In this document: positions 23,531 to 31,077 of the stretch, piece by piece | Layout: each line of letters opens with the position of its first letter | Position numbering within the stretch: the stretch's first letter is position 1 | Source: a virus | Direction: 5' to 3' (one strand) | Length of the DNA: 38,962 nt | Virus record (IMG/VR): IMGVR_UViG_3300028581_000101 | Span: 1-38,962 of that record | The notes under the pieces: generated by a model | What the model was told of the DNA's origin: nothing | Seen by the model: the letters and a program-made list of their open reading frames with translations, nothing else | The model's database searches: none | Program-made: the position numbers and the translations under genes

Positions 23531-24601
23531 TTACCTAGTATATACAGAAATATTTGGTGCCAGATACAGGGGCGAGCGATCGCGCTCTTCTTGCTCAACC
23601 ATGTTCAGGTACTTCTCAGCCTGACCTTCGAGGTATTGGATGCGCGTAAGATCGACCCCGGGCAACTCTAGCGCCATCCTATGCGACAACATCATCAGCG
23701 TTGCCTCGTACCAGCGCGTTGGGATGTACAGCTCGTTTGTCAATGAACCCACGTCCATGATCTGTTTGCTGTACCACACCGTGATTTGAACGAATGGATC
23801 ACTAGGGACGGGCCACAAATACAACGAGGGCAAAGGAATTGTGCGATCAAACCAAAATTGGAAGGGCTGGTTTGACGTAAAGTTCTTGTTTGGCAGGTTC
23901 GTGTAGTCGTCGCGGTTCAAGCGAGACATGGTAATCTCAGTGGAATTATTTCCAACGTAAAACTCACGCAAAGCCAAAGTCGTACCACCAGAGGCGCGAA
24001 CGCGGTAGTACTGGACGGCTTGCCCCGGGTTTATGTCCGTCCAAATCCACTCGTTATCAGTTACCGTTACAGTGCCAAGGCTTTCTAACGTTAAGTATGT
24101 GACGTTGTCTGTTGAGTACTCAAGCGTCAAAGTCCACGTCTGACTACCACCACCTGATACATAAGGCAACAAACCAATTGAGCCAGCATAAATCTCTTGG
24201 TTTGTACCAAAATTAGCTGAAATATTCCCGTTTGCGCTAGTTTGCAGGCAGAACGTGTCTACGTCGTTGTCACCCACGTTTCCAACCGTACCACCCGCGG
24301 AGGATGTATAGCTCGCACTAGGGCGGTTCATGGTGCGATAGAGCACGTTTAGAGCGTCGTTTGCACCTGCGGGTAGGGTGTATATGTAATTGTTCGGAGA
24401 AACGCCCAAAACCTGCTTATCGATGGCAAAGTACTGTATGCCAATGTTGATCAGGTTCTGTAAAAGAAAGCTCAAAGACTGACGAGCGGACACAAGTTGC
24501 TCAGAGGTCAACTCTTCGGCTAATTTGCCTGCACGTCTCGCACCATGATCGATCAAGGTTTGTACGTTAACTGTCTGACCGTATGTATCTGAGTACGCCA
24601 T
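23531..24601 (-). CDS. Adaptor/tail-accessory protein with inserted discoidin-like domain
   Basis: 356 residues. Residues 1-95 ('TLIDHGARRAGKLAEELTSE', 'ARQSLSFLLQNLINIGIQYF', 'SPNNYIYTLPAGANDALNVL') and ~218-356 ('TEITMSRLNRDDYTNLPNKN', 'PSLYLWPVPSDPFVQITVWY', 'LYIPTRWYEATLMMLSHRMA') look like one podovirus adaptor / gp4-type protein. Between them, residues ~96-217 look like an inserted galactose-binding (F5/8 type C, discoidin) beta-sandwich: 'GDNDVDTFCLQTSANGNISA', 'TLEYSTDNVTYLTLESLG', 'VQYYRVRASGGTTLALREFY'. The protein would sit at the portal vertex, with the insert facing outward. SD GAGGAAA before ATG 24601. Assignment as adaptor is moderate; insertion boundaries are by eye. Confidence 0.62.
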   Translation of the reverse strand: MAYSDTYGQTVNVQTLIDHGARRAGKLAEELTSEQLVSARQSLSFLLQNLINIGIQYFAIDKQVLGVSPNNYIYTLPAGANDALNVLYRTMNRPSASYTSSAGGTVGNVGDNDVDTFCLQTSANGNISANFGTNQEIYAGSIGLLPYVSGGGSQTWTLTLEYSTDNVTYLTLESLGTVTVTDNEWIWTDINPGQAVQYYRVRASGGTTLALREFYVGNNSTEITMSRLNRDDYTNLPNKNFTSNQPFQFWFDRTIPLPSLYLWPVPSDPFVQITVWYSKQIMDVGSLTNELYIPTRWYEATLMMLSHRMALELPGVDLTRIQYLEGQAEKYLNMVEQEERDRSPLYLAPNISVYTR

Positions 24602-24613
24602 TTGTGTTTCCTC

Positions 24614-24865
24614 TTACCAGCCGGGGCAGTTCCACCGTTGCATCGATGCGCGTGATCGACTGCCCTTTTCGCTCTTTTCTGCTACTGCCCCCATTCTCGC
24701 GCAAAACGCATCTCTACGCGAGCCCCCTTGGGGTTGTGGAGCCTTTAAATTTGAACCAGTCTCGCGGTTGTACTTGGCACGACCTTTAGCCGTAAGTCCT
24801 GCACCCTGTTTGGCAGGGAGCTTCTCACCACGACCAATTGCAAGACTTACGTTCTTTTTGCTCAT
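24614..24865 (-). CDS. Small basic conserved phage protein (DUF6321-like)
   Basis: 83 residues, very basic. The core 'GLTAKGRAKYNRETGSNLKA' then 'RRDAFCARMGAV' and 'RASMQRWNC' is a strongly conserved pattern in many aquatic phage genomes; I recall it as a domain of unknown function, DUF6321, but am not sure of the number. It may bind nucleic acid or sit inside the capsid. ATG overlaps the previous stop (ATGA). Cys and Arg content is high for its size. Confidence 0.68.
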   Translation of the reverse strand: MSKKNVSLAIGRGEKLPAKQGAGLTAKGRAKYNRETGSNLKAPQPQGGSRRDAFCARMGAVAEKSEKGSRSRASMQRWNCPGW

Positions 24866-25170
24866 TTTACTTTGGCTGTTCTGGCGGATTGCTTGAAGGC
24901 TTGAGCCGTTGGCGCACCTTTGCTACCCACTCGGCGCATCTTTTCCCCAGATCCTTCAGCGATTCTTTCACGTTTTGCATTGATATTTTCATACAAGCCG
25001 CCGCCTTTCATTTTCTTAGTTGTAAAAACTTTATCAACTATTTCCATCCGTTGGGGTTTAGTCGTTACGTCATTGATAATTTTCAGACGCTCCGATTTAT
25101 CCTTCTTGGCAAACGCAGGGTTATGTGCGATGGACGCCATAGAACTGTGTTGGGATGATTTGCTTGACAT
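24862..25170 (-). CDS. Small basic Gly-rich virion-module protein
   Basis: 102 residues from ATG 25170 (an in-frame TTG at 25176 overlaps the upstream TGA). The N-terminus is Ser/Lys-rich. The C-terminal half 'GGGLYENINAKRERIAEGSG' followed by 'EKMRRVGSKGAPTAQAF' is a pattern I have met in many aquatic phages, usually next to the small basic protein that follows here. No function known. The pair overlaps by four bases and is probably co-translated. Confidence 0.65.
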   Translation of the reverse strand: MSSKSSQHSSMASIAHNPAFAKKDKSERLKIINDVTTKPQRMEIVDKVFTTKKMKGGGLYENINAKRERIAEGSGEKMRRVGSKGAPTAQAFKQSARTAKVK

Positions 25171-25172
25171 GA

Positions 25173-25577
25173 TCAACCGTAAGATTTAACCATCTCAAGG
25201 ACGATGGTGTAGAAGTCACCATTAGAAGCATCAGCGGTGCTAAACAATACATCACCAGTCACGCCAGTACCTGCGTTGTTAGTCAAACCGCCAAACTTCT
25301 CAAAATCCATTGTGTATGTAGAATTTTGTGGCACACACCAGCAAAATACATCTGTTGTTGCATCCCAGTAAATCTGCACTTCCAAGCCATGCGTTGAGGC
25401 ATGAATCTTTGTAATTGTGACCCCATCACACGCTTTACCAGAAGCGCTTGATGTCAAAGTAGATACATCTACCTTTAAAACTTTACTTTCACCAGTACCG
25501 TCAGAGAGGTTTGTGAATTTCATGATTGCCATCCGCTCACCATCTAAGAGCGTTTGACTTGCGACTGCATCAGCCAT
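25173..25577 (-). CDS. Small beta-rich structural protein
   Basis: 134 residues from ATG 25577, which has GGAG upstream (a TTG further upstream, at 25589, is less likely). Beta-rich with alternating hydrophobic residues: 'MAIMKFTNLSDGTGESKVLK', 'ITKIHASTHGLEVQIYWDAT', 'TDVFCWCVPQNSTYTMDFEK'. It resembles small single-sandwich proteins of phage head or neck regions. It is the first gene after the strong terminator at 25595-25618, so its SD and start lie in the RNA just downstream of that hairpin. Function unknown. Confidence 0.6.
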   Translation of the reverse strand: MADAVASQTLLDGERMAIMKFTNLSDGTGESKVLKVDVSTLTSSASGKACDGVTITKIHASTHGLEVQIYWDATTDVFCWCVPQNSTYTMDFEKFGGLTNNAGTGVTGDVLFSTADASNGDFYTIVLEMVKSYG

Positions 25578-25594
25578 ATTTATCTCCAATTAAA

Positions 25595-25618
25595 AAGCAG
25601 GGGCCGAAGCCCCCACTT
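25595..25618 (-). terminator. Rho-independent terminator with UUCG tetraloop
   Basis: Read on the minus strand: 5' arm AAGTGGGGGC, loop TTCG, 3' arm GCCCCTGCTT, followed by TTTAATT. Ten pairs including two G-T wobbles, closed by the stable C(UUCG)G tetraloop, with a T-run overlapping the 3' arm. It follows the Gly-Gly protein gene by a few bases. Confidence 0.85.
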
Positions 25619-25622
25619 AGGT

Positions 25623-26687
25623 TCAGCACTTTACTGATCCACCACGTTTCTTTGCAGGGGTTACTGTCACGGACTTCTCAGTCTTGGTGACAGAGCCAGA
25701 AGGCTTTTCCTTGCTAGTAAACAGGCTCTTCGCACCCTCATACAGCTTGCTTGGAATGTTACGGATGGCTTTTGCCATGTCCATCTCACTCTCAGATGGG
25801 CCAATCGATTTGTCGTAAGCGCCTTTGGATAGGTCAGTTACTTTCCCGCCATCTTGATACTTCAGGTTGCTCTGGGCTTTCGCTTGCTTCATCGCTGTTG
25901 CGTTCTCAGCCTTGAAGGCAGATTGCTCTTTCTTCTGTGCTGGTGTCACACTGCCACCCTTTTTAAAGGTGCCAGATTGACGATCATTGCTGACAGGAAC
26001 AGATGGTTTCTTTGCTGGGTATGCTACGGCGTGACCGCTGTTATTAACAGCTCCCCCCGTAGCGTAGTGCTTTTTTGTTGCACCGCCTTTTTTGTAACCA
26101 CCGCCATTACCTAACTTCACCTCGCCTGTGGGGGCGCTGTTGTTGTCAGGATGAGCTGTGTCCATCTTCGTGTTGCGATATGCGCCGCCTTGACCTTCGG
26201 TGTTGATGATGCCGCTCTTAGCAATAGCACCACCCTTTTTGTAGCCGCCTTGACCGTTTACAACACCACCTGTGGCGTAGTTACCGGGCTTGGTTGACTT
26301 CAAAACGCCACCAGTAGCGCAAGCCATGCCACCAGACTTCAGACCTTTATGTCCCTTGCTGGCAGGCTTGGACTCGTGAGACTTCAGCTCTTTTTCAAGA
26401 CCCTTCATCTTCGACATCTCAGCCTTGTGCGTAGCCTTAGACTCGCCACCTTCTTTCATGCCGCCTTGCATACCCTTCATGCCCATCATAGCCGCACGAC
26501 GTGCCGCCATAGTAGGACGCTTAGGACGAGCAACGGGCATCATGCCACCGCGAGCAGGCATTGAAGATGCCATAGGAGCATCCATCATGCCGCCCATAGC
26601 CTTCTTCACAGATCCGCCTTTTTTGAGCTTTAACTCAACTGTAGGCTCTGTGGTCATCATTTTGACCATTGGTTTAAATTGACCCAT
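25623..26687 (-). CDS. Basic Gly-Gly/Lys-rich repeat protein
   Basis: 354 residues, extremely Lys/Gly/Met-rich, low complexity, no recognised fold. It contains at least eight Gly-Gly motifs of type K-K-G-G-x-V/A: 'LKKGGSVKKAMGG', 'YKKGGAIAKSG', 'YKKGGATKKHYATGGAV', 'FKKGGSVTP', 'YQDGGKVTD', 'KKRGGSVKC' at the C-terminus. The Met-rich part (~28-80) has 'MMGMKGMQGGMKEGG'. Strong positive charge suggests DNA contact inside the capsid or a disordered scaffold-like role. SD AAGGAG, made from the end of the upstream gene. The strong terminator follows. The same short motif appears in several other proteins of the window. Confidence 0.68.
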   Translation of the reverse strand: MGQFKPMVKMMTTEPTVELKLKKGGSVKKAMGGMMDAPMASSMPARGGMMPVARPKRPTMAARRAAMMGMKGMQGGMKEGGESKATHKAEMSKMKGLEKELKSHESKPASKGHKGLKSGGMACATGGVLKSTKPGNYATGGVVNGQGGYKKGGAIAKSGIINTEGQGGAYRNTKMDTAHPDNNSAPTGEVKLGNGGGYKKGGATKKHYATGGAVNNSGHAVAYPAKKPSVPVSNDRQSGTFKKGGSVTPAQKKEQSAFKAENATAMKQAKAQSNLKYQDGGKVTDLSKGAYDKSIGPSESEMDMAKAIRNIPSKLYEGAKSLFTSKEKPSGSVTKTEKSVTVTPAKKRGGSVKC

Positions 26688-26689
26688 GA

Positions 26690-27382
26690 TTAACGCTCCT
26701 TCGCAACAAAGACGTAATCTACAGTCATTGTCTTTGCAACGGCTTCACCATTTTGAAGAGCAATTGACACAGTCATATCTTCGTCGTCAGGCAAGTTGGT
26801 GGTCACAGAAGTGCCCTTCACAACGCCATTTACGGAGTATTGAATGCTTGATGCGCCATCATAGTAAAAACCAAGACTAATGAAAGTGTCGTTAGCCATA
26901 GTAGCCACGCTAGAGGTCGTAGTTGCTGTGTTGTTCTTCTCGACCAACAGACTTACCGAAGTAGAGCCGTCTGCCTTAATAAAAAACACACCATCCGATA
27001 CGTCAAGCGGGGTTGCATCGGTAATTTGAAGACCAATAACCACATCAGATTGAGTTGCGTCGCTAACTTTGAAGCGAGCCTCAAAGAAAAGCTCTTTGCC
27101 TGAAGCAAAGCGATATGACTCACCTACTTTTTGCAAAGCAACAAGATCGTCATCTGCGGCGGTGTTGGTGATCAAAAGTAAACCACCATCGCCGTCTGTC
27201 AAAGCCTGAGTAGCACCAGCCTGAGTCTCAGTTACAGTCCAGTTTCCAGCTACGTAGTAGTCGAAATCTTCAAAGTAAGTGTGAAACTTTGTTGGTGCTG
27301 GCATTGCCAGATCAGCAAACGGTGAATCTTCCCCGACGTTTGTCACGCCATTGGGGAAACGGGTTACCAATAAATTTGCCAT
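26690..27382 (-). CDS. Lectin-like jelly-roll virion protein
   Basis: 230 residues. After a short N-terminal part ('FPNGVTNVGEDSPFADLAMP') the rest resembles a concanavalin A-like/LamG jelly-roll: 'FHTYFEDFDYYVAGNWTVTE', 'ELFFEARFKVSDATQSDVVI', 'SDGVFFIKADGSTSVSLLVE', 'FISLGFYYDGASSIQYSVNG'. This fold commonly binds glycans or acts as a capsid surface decoration. It directly follows the capsid gene after a hairpin, as in many uncultured aquatic phages, so decoration protein is the leading guess. SD AAGGAG eight bases before ATG 27382. Acidic and Ala/Thr-rich; no catalytic residues evident. Confidence 0.65.
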   Translation of the reverse strand: MANLLVTRFPNGVTNVGEDSPFADLAMPAPTKFHTYFEDFDYYVAGNWTVTETQAGATQALTDGDGGLLLITNTAADDDLVALQKVGESYRFASGKELFFEARFKVSDATQSDVVIGLQITDATPLDVSDGVFFIKADGSTSVSLLVEKNNTATTTSSVATMANDTFISLGFYYDGASSIQYSVNGVVKGTSVTTNLPDDEDMTVSIALQNGEAVAKTMTVDYVFVAKER

Positions 27383-27401
27383 TGTCTTTTCTCCTTAAAG
27401 C

Positions 27402-27421
27402 GCAGGGGGCGAACCCCCCAC
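27402..27421 (-). terminator. GC hairpin after the capsid gene (attenuator-like)
   Basis: On the minus strand: GTGGGGGG, loop TTCG, CCCCCTGC, then GCTTTAAGG. Five G-C pairs next to the loop, then two wobbles and a closing G-C. The T-run is short, so partial read-through is likely. The 5' arm AAGTGGGGG is shared with the hairpin at 25595-25618. Confidence 0.6.
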
Positions 27422-27427
27422 TTGGTT

Positions 27428-28345
27428 TTAGACGCCAGCAGTGCCGTACATAGCACGAGGATCAGTGAAACCAACGTCGTAACGCTCTGTCGCTTTGTAG
27501 CGCATAGAGTCAGTTTCGAAGTCGCCTTCCATGGTCTTCTCGAGCTTACGACGCATCATCATCTTCATGCCTTCAGGCGCGTCGGTTTGTACGAAGAATG
27601 CTGATGCATTGGTCAAACGTGACAACACAGCCGCGCCTTCGTCCAACAGACCGATGGACTTGACAGGGTTGATGTCGTTGTTTGCATTACCTGCGCGCAA
27701 GACGGATTTCAGGAGAACTTCAGCTTGGAAGACGTTGCCGGGGGCGACCACCAATTGGCGGGGCACCAAACGAATCTTCTTACCGTTGTTGTCCACAGCT
27801 TGACGAATCTGGATCAACATCTGTTCTAAAGATGTTTGTGACAGATTGGCGGCTGTAGCCAATTGGTTGCTGAATGTACCACTGACGATAGGGTGAGCTG
27901 TGTTGATCAATGACACGCCGTCGCCACCTGCTGTAGCACCACCTGTGAAGGCGTTGTTCAACACGTTAGCAGACAAAGTCTCTTTGGTCTCAATCAATGA
28001 CTGAGCCAAGTGACGTGCGTACACCTGACCGATACGGATGTGGTCACCGTCTTCAACCAAAACTTTGGTCAAAGCAAATGCCAAGCCGTACACAGAGTAC
28101 ACATAGCGTTTCAAGAACAGAACACCACCCTGTTGGTACGACACTGGTGTGCCGTCAGGCAACTGAGGTGCCGCGCCGAAACCGTACAAGACGGGTTCTT
28201 CGTGGTAGTTACGTGGAATGCCGTCTTGTTCCGTGAAAACACGAGACCATTCATCGGCACGTTGGTCGTAGACACCGTCGAAACATTCATTCAAGATAGG
28301 TTCGACGATGCTACGAAAGTCGGTACTGCGCATTGGAGCGGCCAT
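27428..28345 (-). CDS. Major capsid protein
   Basis: 305 residues, a normal length for an HK97-fold capsid subunit. Supporting segments: 'DFRSIVEPILNECFDGVYDQ' (N-arm), 'LYGFGAAPQLPDGTPVSYQQ', 'YVYSVYGLAFALTKVLVEDG' (E-loop region), 'LINTAHPIVSGTFSNQL', 'KKIRLVPRQLVVAPGNVFQA' (P-domain spine and strand) and 'FFVQTDAPEGMKMMMRRKLE' followed by 'YDVGFTDPRAMYGT' at the end. The 'TAHP' turn and the 'P..LVV.P' strand are typical of capsid proteins of the Mu gpT-like and related groups. Strong SD AGGAGG nine bases before ATG 28345. Scaffold and decoration-like genes are just upstream. Likely the most highly expressed gene of the operon. Confidence 0.85.
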   Translation of the reverse strand: MAAPMRSTDFRSIVEPILNECFDGVYDQRADEWSRVFTEQDGIPRNYHEEPVLYGFGAAPQLPDGTPVSYQQGGVLFLKRYVYSVYGLAFALTKVLVEDGDHIRIGQVYARHLAQSLIETKETLSANVLNNAFTGGATAGGDGVSLINTAHPIVSGTFSNQLATAANLSQTSLEQMLIQIRQAVDNNGKKIRLVPRQLVVAPGNVFQAEVLLKSVLRAGNANNDINPVKSIGLLDEGAAVLSRLTNASAFFVQTDAPEGMKMMMRRKLEKTMEGDFETDSMRYKATERYDVGFTDPRAMYGTAGV

Positions 28346-28361
28346 GGTTCATGTCCTCCTA

Positions 28362-28937
28362 TTAAATTGCCGTACCTGCCGCACCAGCAAACTGGTACTC
28401 GGCAATAGTGGCACGAACGATGGTGTAAGAATCACCCCAAGCATTGTCAGGGTACGGTGCGAGGTTGATGATTCGCATTTGTGCGCTATTGCCAGCACCA
28501 GCTAAGGTGGTTGACAAAGTGCAAGCAGACAAACCAGTGGTTGTTGAACCAGCAGTAGTGTTGCTCAAATCAGCCTCATCGCCAATGGAAGTCTGCGCTA
28601 GTGAACCAGCGGCTTGAATTTCATAGACGATATTAGGGTCGTTGTAGAAGTACGCAATGCATGAACCAGATTGGTATGCCGTGTTGGCAGGCCAGTAGTT
28701 CGACACGCGACGACGACCAGTAGTGTCCGTAAACTCGACGCCTGAAAAGCAACCGAGAAACGAATCACCAGCGGCGGCGACCTGAATAACACCACTTGTA
28801 GCCATCTTGACGGGTTGACCCTTTAAGATGTCGGTGCTGTACGTAGAGAGAATACCGTCAGCTAACGCCGAAGCACGATCCAACCCAGAAGGGTGGAATG
28901 CAGGACGCATACCGAACGGAGCATTTGTAGAAGACAT
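28362..28937 (-). CDS. Decoration-like capsid-associated protein
   Basis: 191 residues. The N-terminus 'TNAPFGMRPAFHPSGLDRAS' and the core 'STDILKGQPVKMATSGVIQV' with 'AAGDSFLGCFSGVEFTDTTG', then 'SGSCIAYFYNDPNIVYEIQA', match a family found next to capsid genes in many uncultured aquatic phages. Its 'G.PV' and 'A..G....G.F.G' strands resemble trimeric decoration or minor head proteins. Ends with 'SYTIVRATIAEYQFAG'. SD AAGGAG before ATG 28937. No enzymatic residues. Likely capsid surface or stabilising protein. Confidence 0.65.
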   Translation of the reverse strand: MSSTNAPFGMRPAFHPSGLDRASALADGILSTYSTDILKGQPVKMATSGVIQVAAAGDSFLGCFSGVEFTDTTGRRRVSNYWPANTAYQSGSCIAYFYNDPNIVYEIQAAGSLAQTSIGDEADLSNTTAGSTTTGLSACTLSTTLAGAGNSAQMRIINLAPYPDNAWGDSYTIVRATIAEYQFAGAAGTAI

Positions 28938-28955
28938 AGTCTTACTCCTTAGAAG

Positions 28956-29507
28956 TTAGCCCTCAAAAATGGGGGCGCGATTAGATTGAGATTGGTCAAA
29001 CCTACCCATACCTTCGCCTTCCAACCGTACCAGCGACTTACCACTGCTGTCACGCTGACCTTGAAGGTTCTCAAGCTGAATACGGACTTTGTCCGCTTCT
29101 TCCATGGGAGCTTCGTAGTGCAGTTGCGTCATGACGTCTTGGTAGACATCCATGGGCAATTTGAACAGCAACATCTCGTTGCATGATATATACCCAACGT
29201 GTTCGCCTGCCTTGACTTTGTAGTTGTCGAACCCAGCCATCTCGTCCGCTTTCACGGGAATGTAGCCAAGTCGCACCCTTTTATCAATGGTGTCGTATGC
29301 GTTGGTGGTTGAAAGCCAAATGAGGTGCCAGCCCGGCATCTCTGGTACTTTTGGCAGTGCTGATTGGTTCCATTCATCACTCCACATCTTTCGACGTTCC
29401 TGTGAGCTTACGAACTTTGTTTCTGGAGCGGCGCGACTTGCGTCCTCGCTTGCGCGATCATTGCGTCCACCTGCGTTCAGAGATTTTTTCAAACGTGATT
29501 CGGTCAT
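28956..29507 (-). CDS. Conserved head-module protein, unknown function
   Basis: 183 residues from ATG 29507; the frame extends to 29549 but AAGGA lies just before 29507, beyond the end of the upstream gene. The basic N-terminus ('TESRLKKSLNAGGRNDRA') is followed by a compact domain with 'MPGWHLIWLSTTNAYDTIDK', 'VRLGYIPVKADEMAG' and 'GEHVGYISCNEMLLFKLPMD', then a helical end with 'YQDVMTQLHYEAPMEEADKV'. The pattern 'PG.H..W....DT...R...GY.PV' is conserved between scaffold and capsid genes in aquatic podoviruses as I remember them. It may be an assembly or head-completion factor. Confidence 0.6.
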   Translation of the reverse strand: MTESRLKKSLNAGGRNDRASEDASRAAPETKFVSSQERRKMWSDEWNQSALPKVPEMPGWHLIWLSTTNAYDTIDKRVRLGYIPVKADEMAGFDNYKVKAGEHVGYISCNEMLLFKLPMDVYQDVMTQLHYEAPMEEADKVRIQLENLQGQRDSSGKSLVRLEGEGMGRFDQSQSNRAPIFEG

Positions 29508-29517
29508 ACTTGTTTCC

Positions 29518-30465
29518 TTAGTAAGAGTTGTTTCGAGCTTCTTGCGCATATCGCTTAATCATCTTGGATCGCTTATCGGGATCATCCCAAAAGCCAGCAT
29601 CCTTCATTGCGCGCACTTGTTCTGGTTTCAGTACAAATGTGTTCCTGTTGGTGCTTCCGTTGACGCTTTCGCGACCAGAACTTGTTACAACACTCCTTGG
29701 TCTCTTAGTAGACGAACGTACGTCCGTGCTGTCATTGTACTTGTGAGGCAAGTACTTATGCAAGCGATTATCGAGCTCATTCCAATAATCAGGTGAGGTT
29801 GGATCCCAACCCTCTGAAACCAGAGTCTCGTCAATCTGCTTTGCAATCTTGGAATCGGTGTCCCGAGCGTTCGGGTCGTACCAATCATTCTTCTCCATCC
29901 AGTTCGCCGCCAAGCGTTGCAGGCGTGGATCTGGGACGTTTCCTTGGGACTGGCGAGGCTCCACAGCCGCCTTCTTAAAGTTGGTCAAAGCCTCCATCTG
30001 ACGACGCGATTCGTACATCATCTCTTGGGCTTCAGCCATGGCGTGACCGTCAGAAGCGCTTGCCGCCTCAGAGATCTTCATCTTGGCGTACTGCAAGCGA
30101 AGTTCTTGGTCTTCAATAGCCTTGTCGATACGAGCTAGGTCAGCAGAGTGGGTTTTGCGCTCCACAACGGACAAACGCTCCATCAATTCTTGGTTTTTGC
30201 GTTCCAAGAGCTGGAGTTTCATGTCCTTCTCTACGCCTGTCTTCTTAGCTAAATCCCGCTTGGCACGACGTTTTTCACGACGGGCACGTTGGTACTCTGT
30301 CTCGTCTTCAGGGGCTATATCGTCGTCTGTAGAGCCGCCTGACGCCATTTCACGGTCGTCCTCAATATCATCAGGGGATTCAATGCTGTCAGGAAGGTCG
30401 ATAACGGCTGAACCGTCCGCCTCTTCGGTGACTTTGATCTTATCAAGTTCGTTTTCTGTGGTCAT
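29518..30465 (-). CDS. Probable capsid scaffolding protein
   Basis: 315 residues. The N-terminal ~55 residues are strongly acidic ('DLPDSIESPDDIEDDREMAS'). Then comes a charged coiled-coil at ~58-165 ('RARREKRRAKRDLAKK', 'LERKNQELMERLSVVERK', 'RIDKAIEDQELRLQYAKMKI') and a C-terminal region with 'PDPRLQRLAANWMEKNDWYD' and a basic end ('DDPDKRSKMIKRYAQEARNN'). Acidic N-terminus, coiled-coil and basic C-terminal helix, just upstream of the capsid gene, is the usual scaffold layout; the basic end would contact the capsid shell. ATG 30465 overlaps the TGA of the co-chaperonin gene (ATGA), coupling the two. Confidence 0.72.
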   Translation of the reverse strand: MTTENELDKIKVTEEADGSAVIDLPDSIESPDDIEDDREMASGGSTDDDIAPEDETEYQRARREKRRAKRDLAKKTGVEKDMKLQLLERKNQELMERLSVVERKTHSADLARIDKAIEDQELRLQYAKMKISEAASASDGHAMAEAQEMMYESRRQMEALTNFKKAAVEPRQSQGNVPDPRLQRLAANWMEKNDWYDPNARDTDSKIAKQIDETLVSEGWDPTSPDYWNELDNRLHKYLPHKYNDSTDVRSSTKRPRSVVTSSGRESVNGSTNRNTFVLKPEQVRAMKDAGFWDDPDKRSKMIKRYAQEARNNSY

Positions 30466-30896
30466 AAGAATGCTTTCATTGCTAAGGGATCACCAATTAC
30501 TTTGGCGATGATTTCGTGGTCGTTTAGGATCATGAACAGGGCTGGATCTTCGTGATCGTCCTGTCCTTCAACCTTAACTTCCCACCGATCTCCGCCCCAT
30601 TTAGGGACTCGGATGTAATCGCCTACTTCGCACCATGACCCCTCGGGCCAGCCTTGCATGGTGTCGCGGTTTTTGAATGCGAGAGGGCCAACTTCGATGA
30701 CTTTTGCCACCATGTTGTTCCACTTCTCGCTCTCTTTGGTCTCTTCCACCAAAATGATCCCTGCGCTTGTCGTTTTCTGCTTTGTGCGACGTAATTGCAC
30801 CAAAATTCGACCACCTAATGGCTTAGCACCCGGGCTAACAGCGGGGAATGCCCACTTAACTTCAGCGTTTTCCAACACTTCGGGGTTATCGCTCAT
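30462..30896 (-). CDS. GroES-like co-chaperonin (phage Cpn10)
   Basis: 144 residues; bacterial GroES is about 97. After ~24 extra residues, 'KPLGGRILVQLRRTKQKTTS' aligns with the conserved 'P..DRVLVK' start of Cpn10. The mobile loop follows with 'SAGIILVEETKESEKW'; Ile47-Ile48-Leu49 correspond to the Ile-Val-Leu tripeptide that docks into GroEL. Then 'MVAKVIEVGPLAF' and 'VGDYIRVPKWGGDRWEV' match the 'G.V..VG.G' and 'GD.V.F....G' strands. It would cap host GroEL, as T4 gp31 does, to fold a phage protein, most likely the capsid protein encoded just downstream. It overlaps the previous gene by 11 bases and the scaffold gene by four. Confidence 0.85.
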   Translation of the reverse strand: MSDNPEVLENAEVKWAFPAVSPGAKPLGGRILVQLRRTKQKTTSAGIILVEETKESEKWNNMVAKVIEVGPLAFKNRDTMQGWPEGSWCEVGDYIRVPKWGGDRWEVKVEGQDDHEDPALFMILNDHEIIAKVIGDPLAMKAFL

Positions 30897-31077
30897 CTTC
30901 TTCTTTGTCCTTTAACATTTTGTTTATGAGATCGAGGGTTTCCTGCAATCCCAAGTTTGTGCCGACCGTGCGTTGGTACGCCTCCCATGACGCGACGTTT
31001 CCAGCCGCTAAGGAAGAAGCTATTTCAGCTTGACGCGCCTTAATTGCGCCGATCAGATCACCCAGATTGAATAACAT
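30886..31077 (-). CDS. Small hypothetical protein
   Basis: 63 residues, helical: 'NLGDLIGAIKARQAEIASSL' and 'ETLDLINKMLKDKEED'. No family recognised. ATG 31077 overlaps the TAA of the mini-gene upstream (TAATG), and its end overlaps the co-chaperonin start, so it is firmly inside the portal-capsid operon. It may be an assembly cofactor; the sequence says no more. Confidence 0.6.
   Translation of the reverse strand: MLFNLGDLIGAIKARQAEIASSLAAGNVASWEAYQRTVGTNLGLQETLDLINKMLKDKEEDER

Noticed and set aside
29507-29549. Upstream start of the 183-residue head-module gene
   Set aside because: It overlaps the end of the scaffold gene without an SD; ATG 29507 has AAGGA.
30462-30896. Host-derived GroES acquired recently
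   Set aside because: Length, N-terminal extension and low similarity to bacterial GroES favour an established phage lineage.
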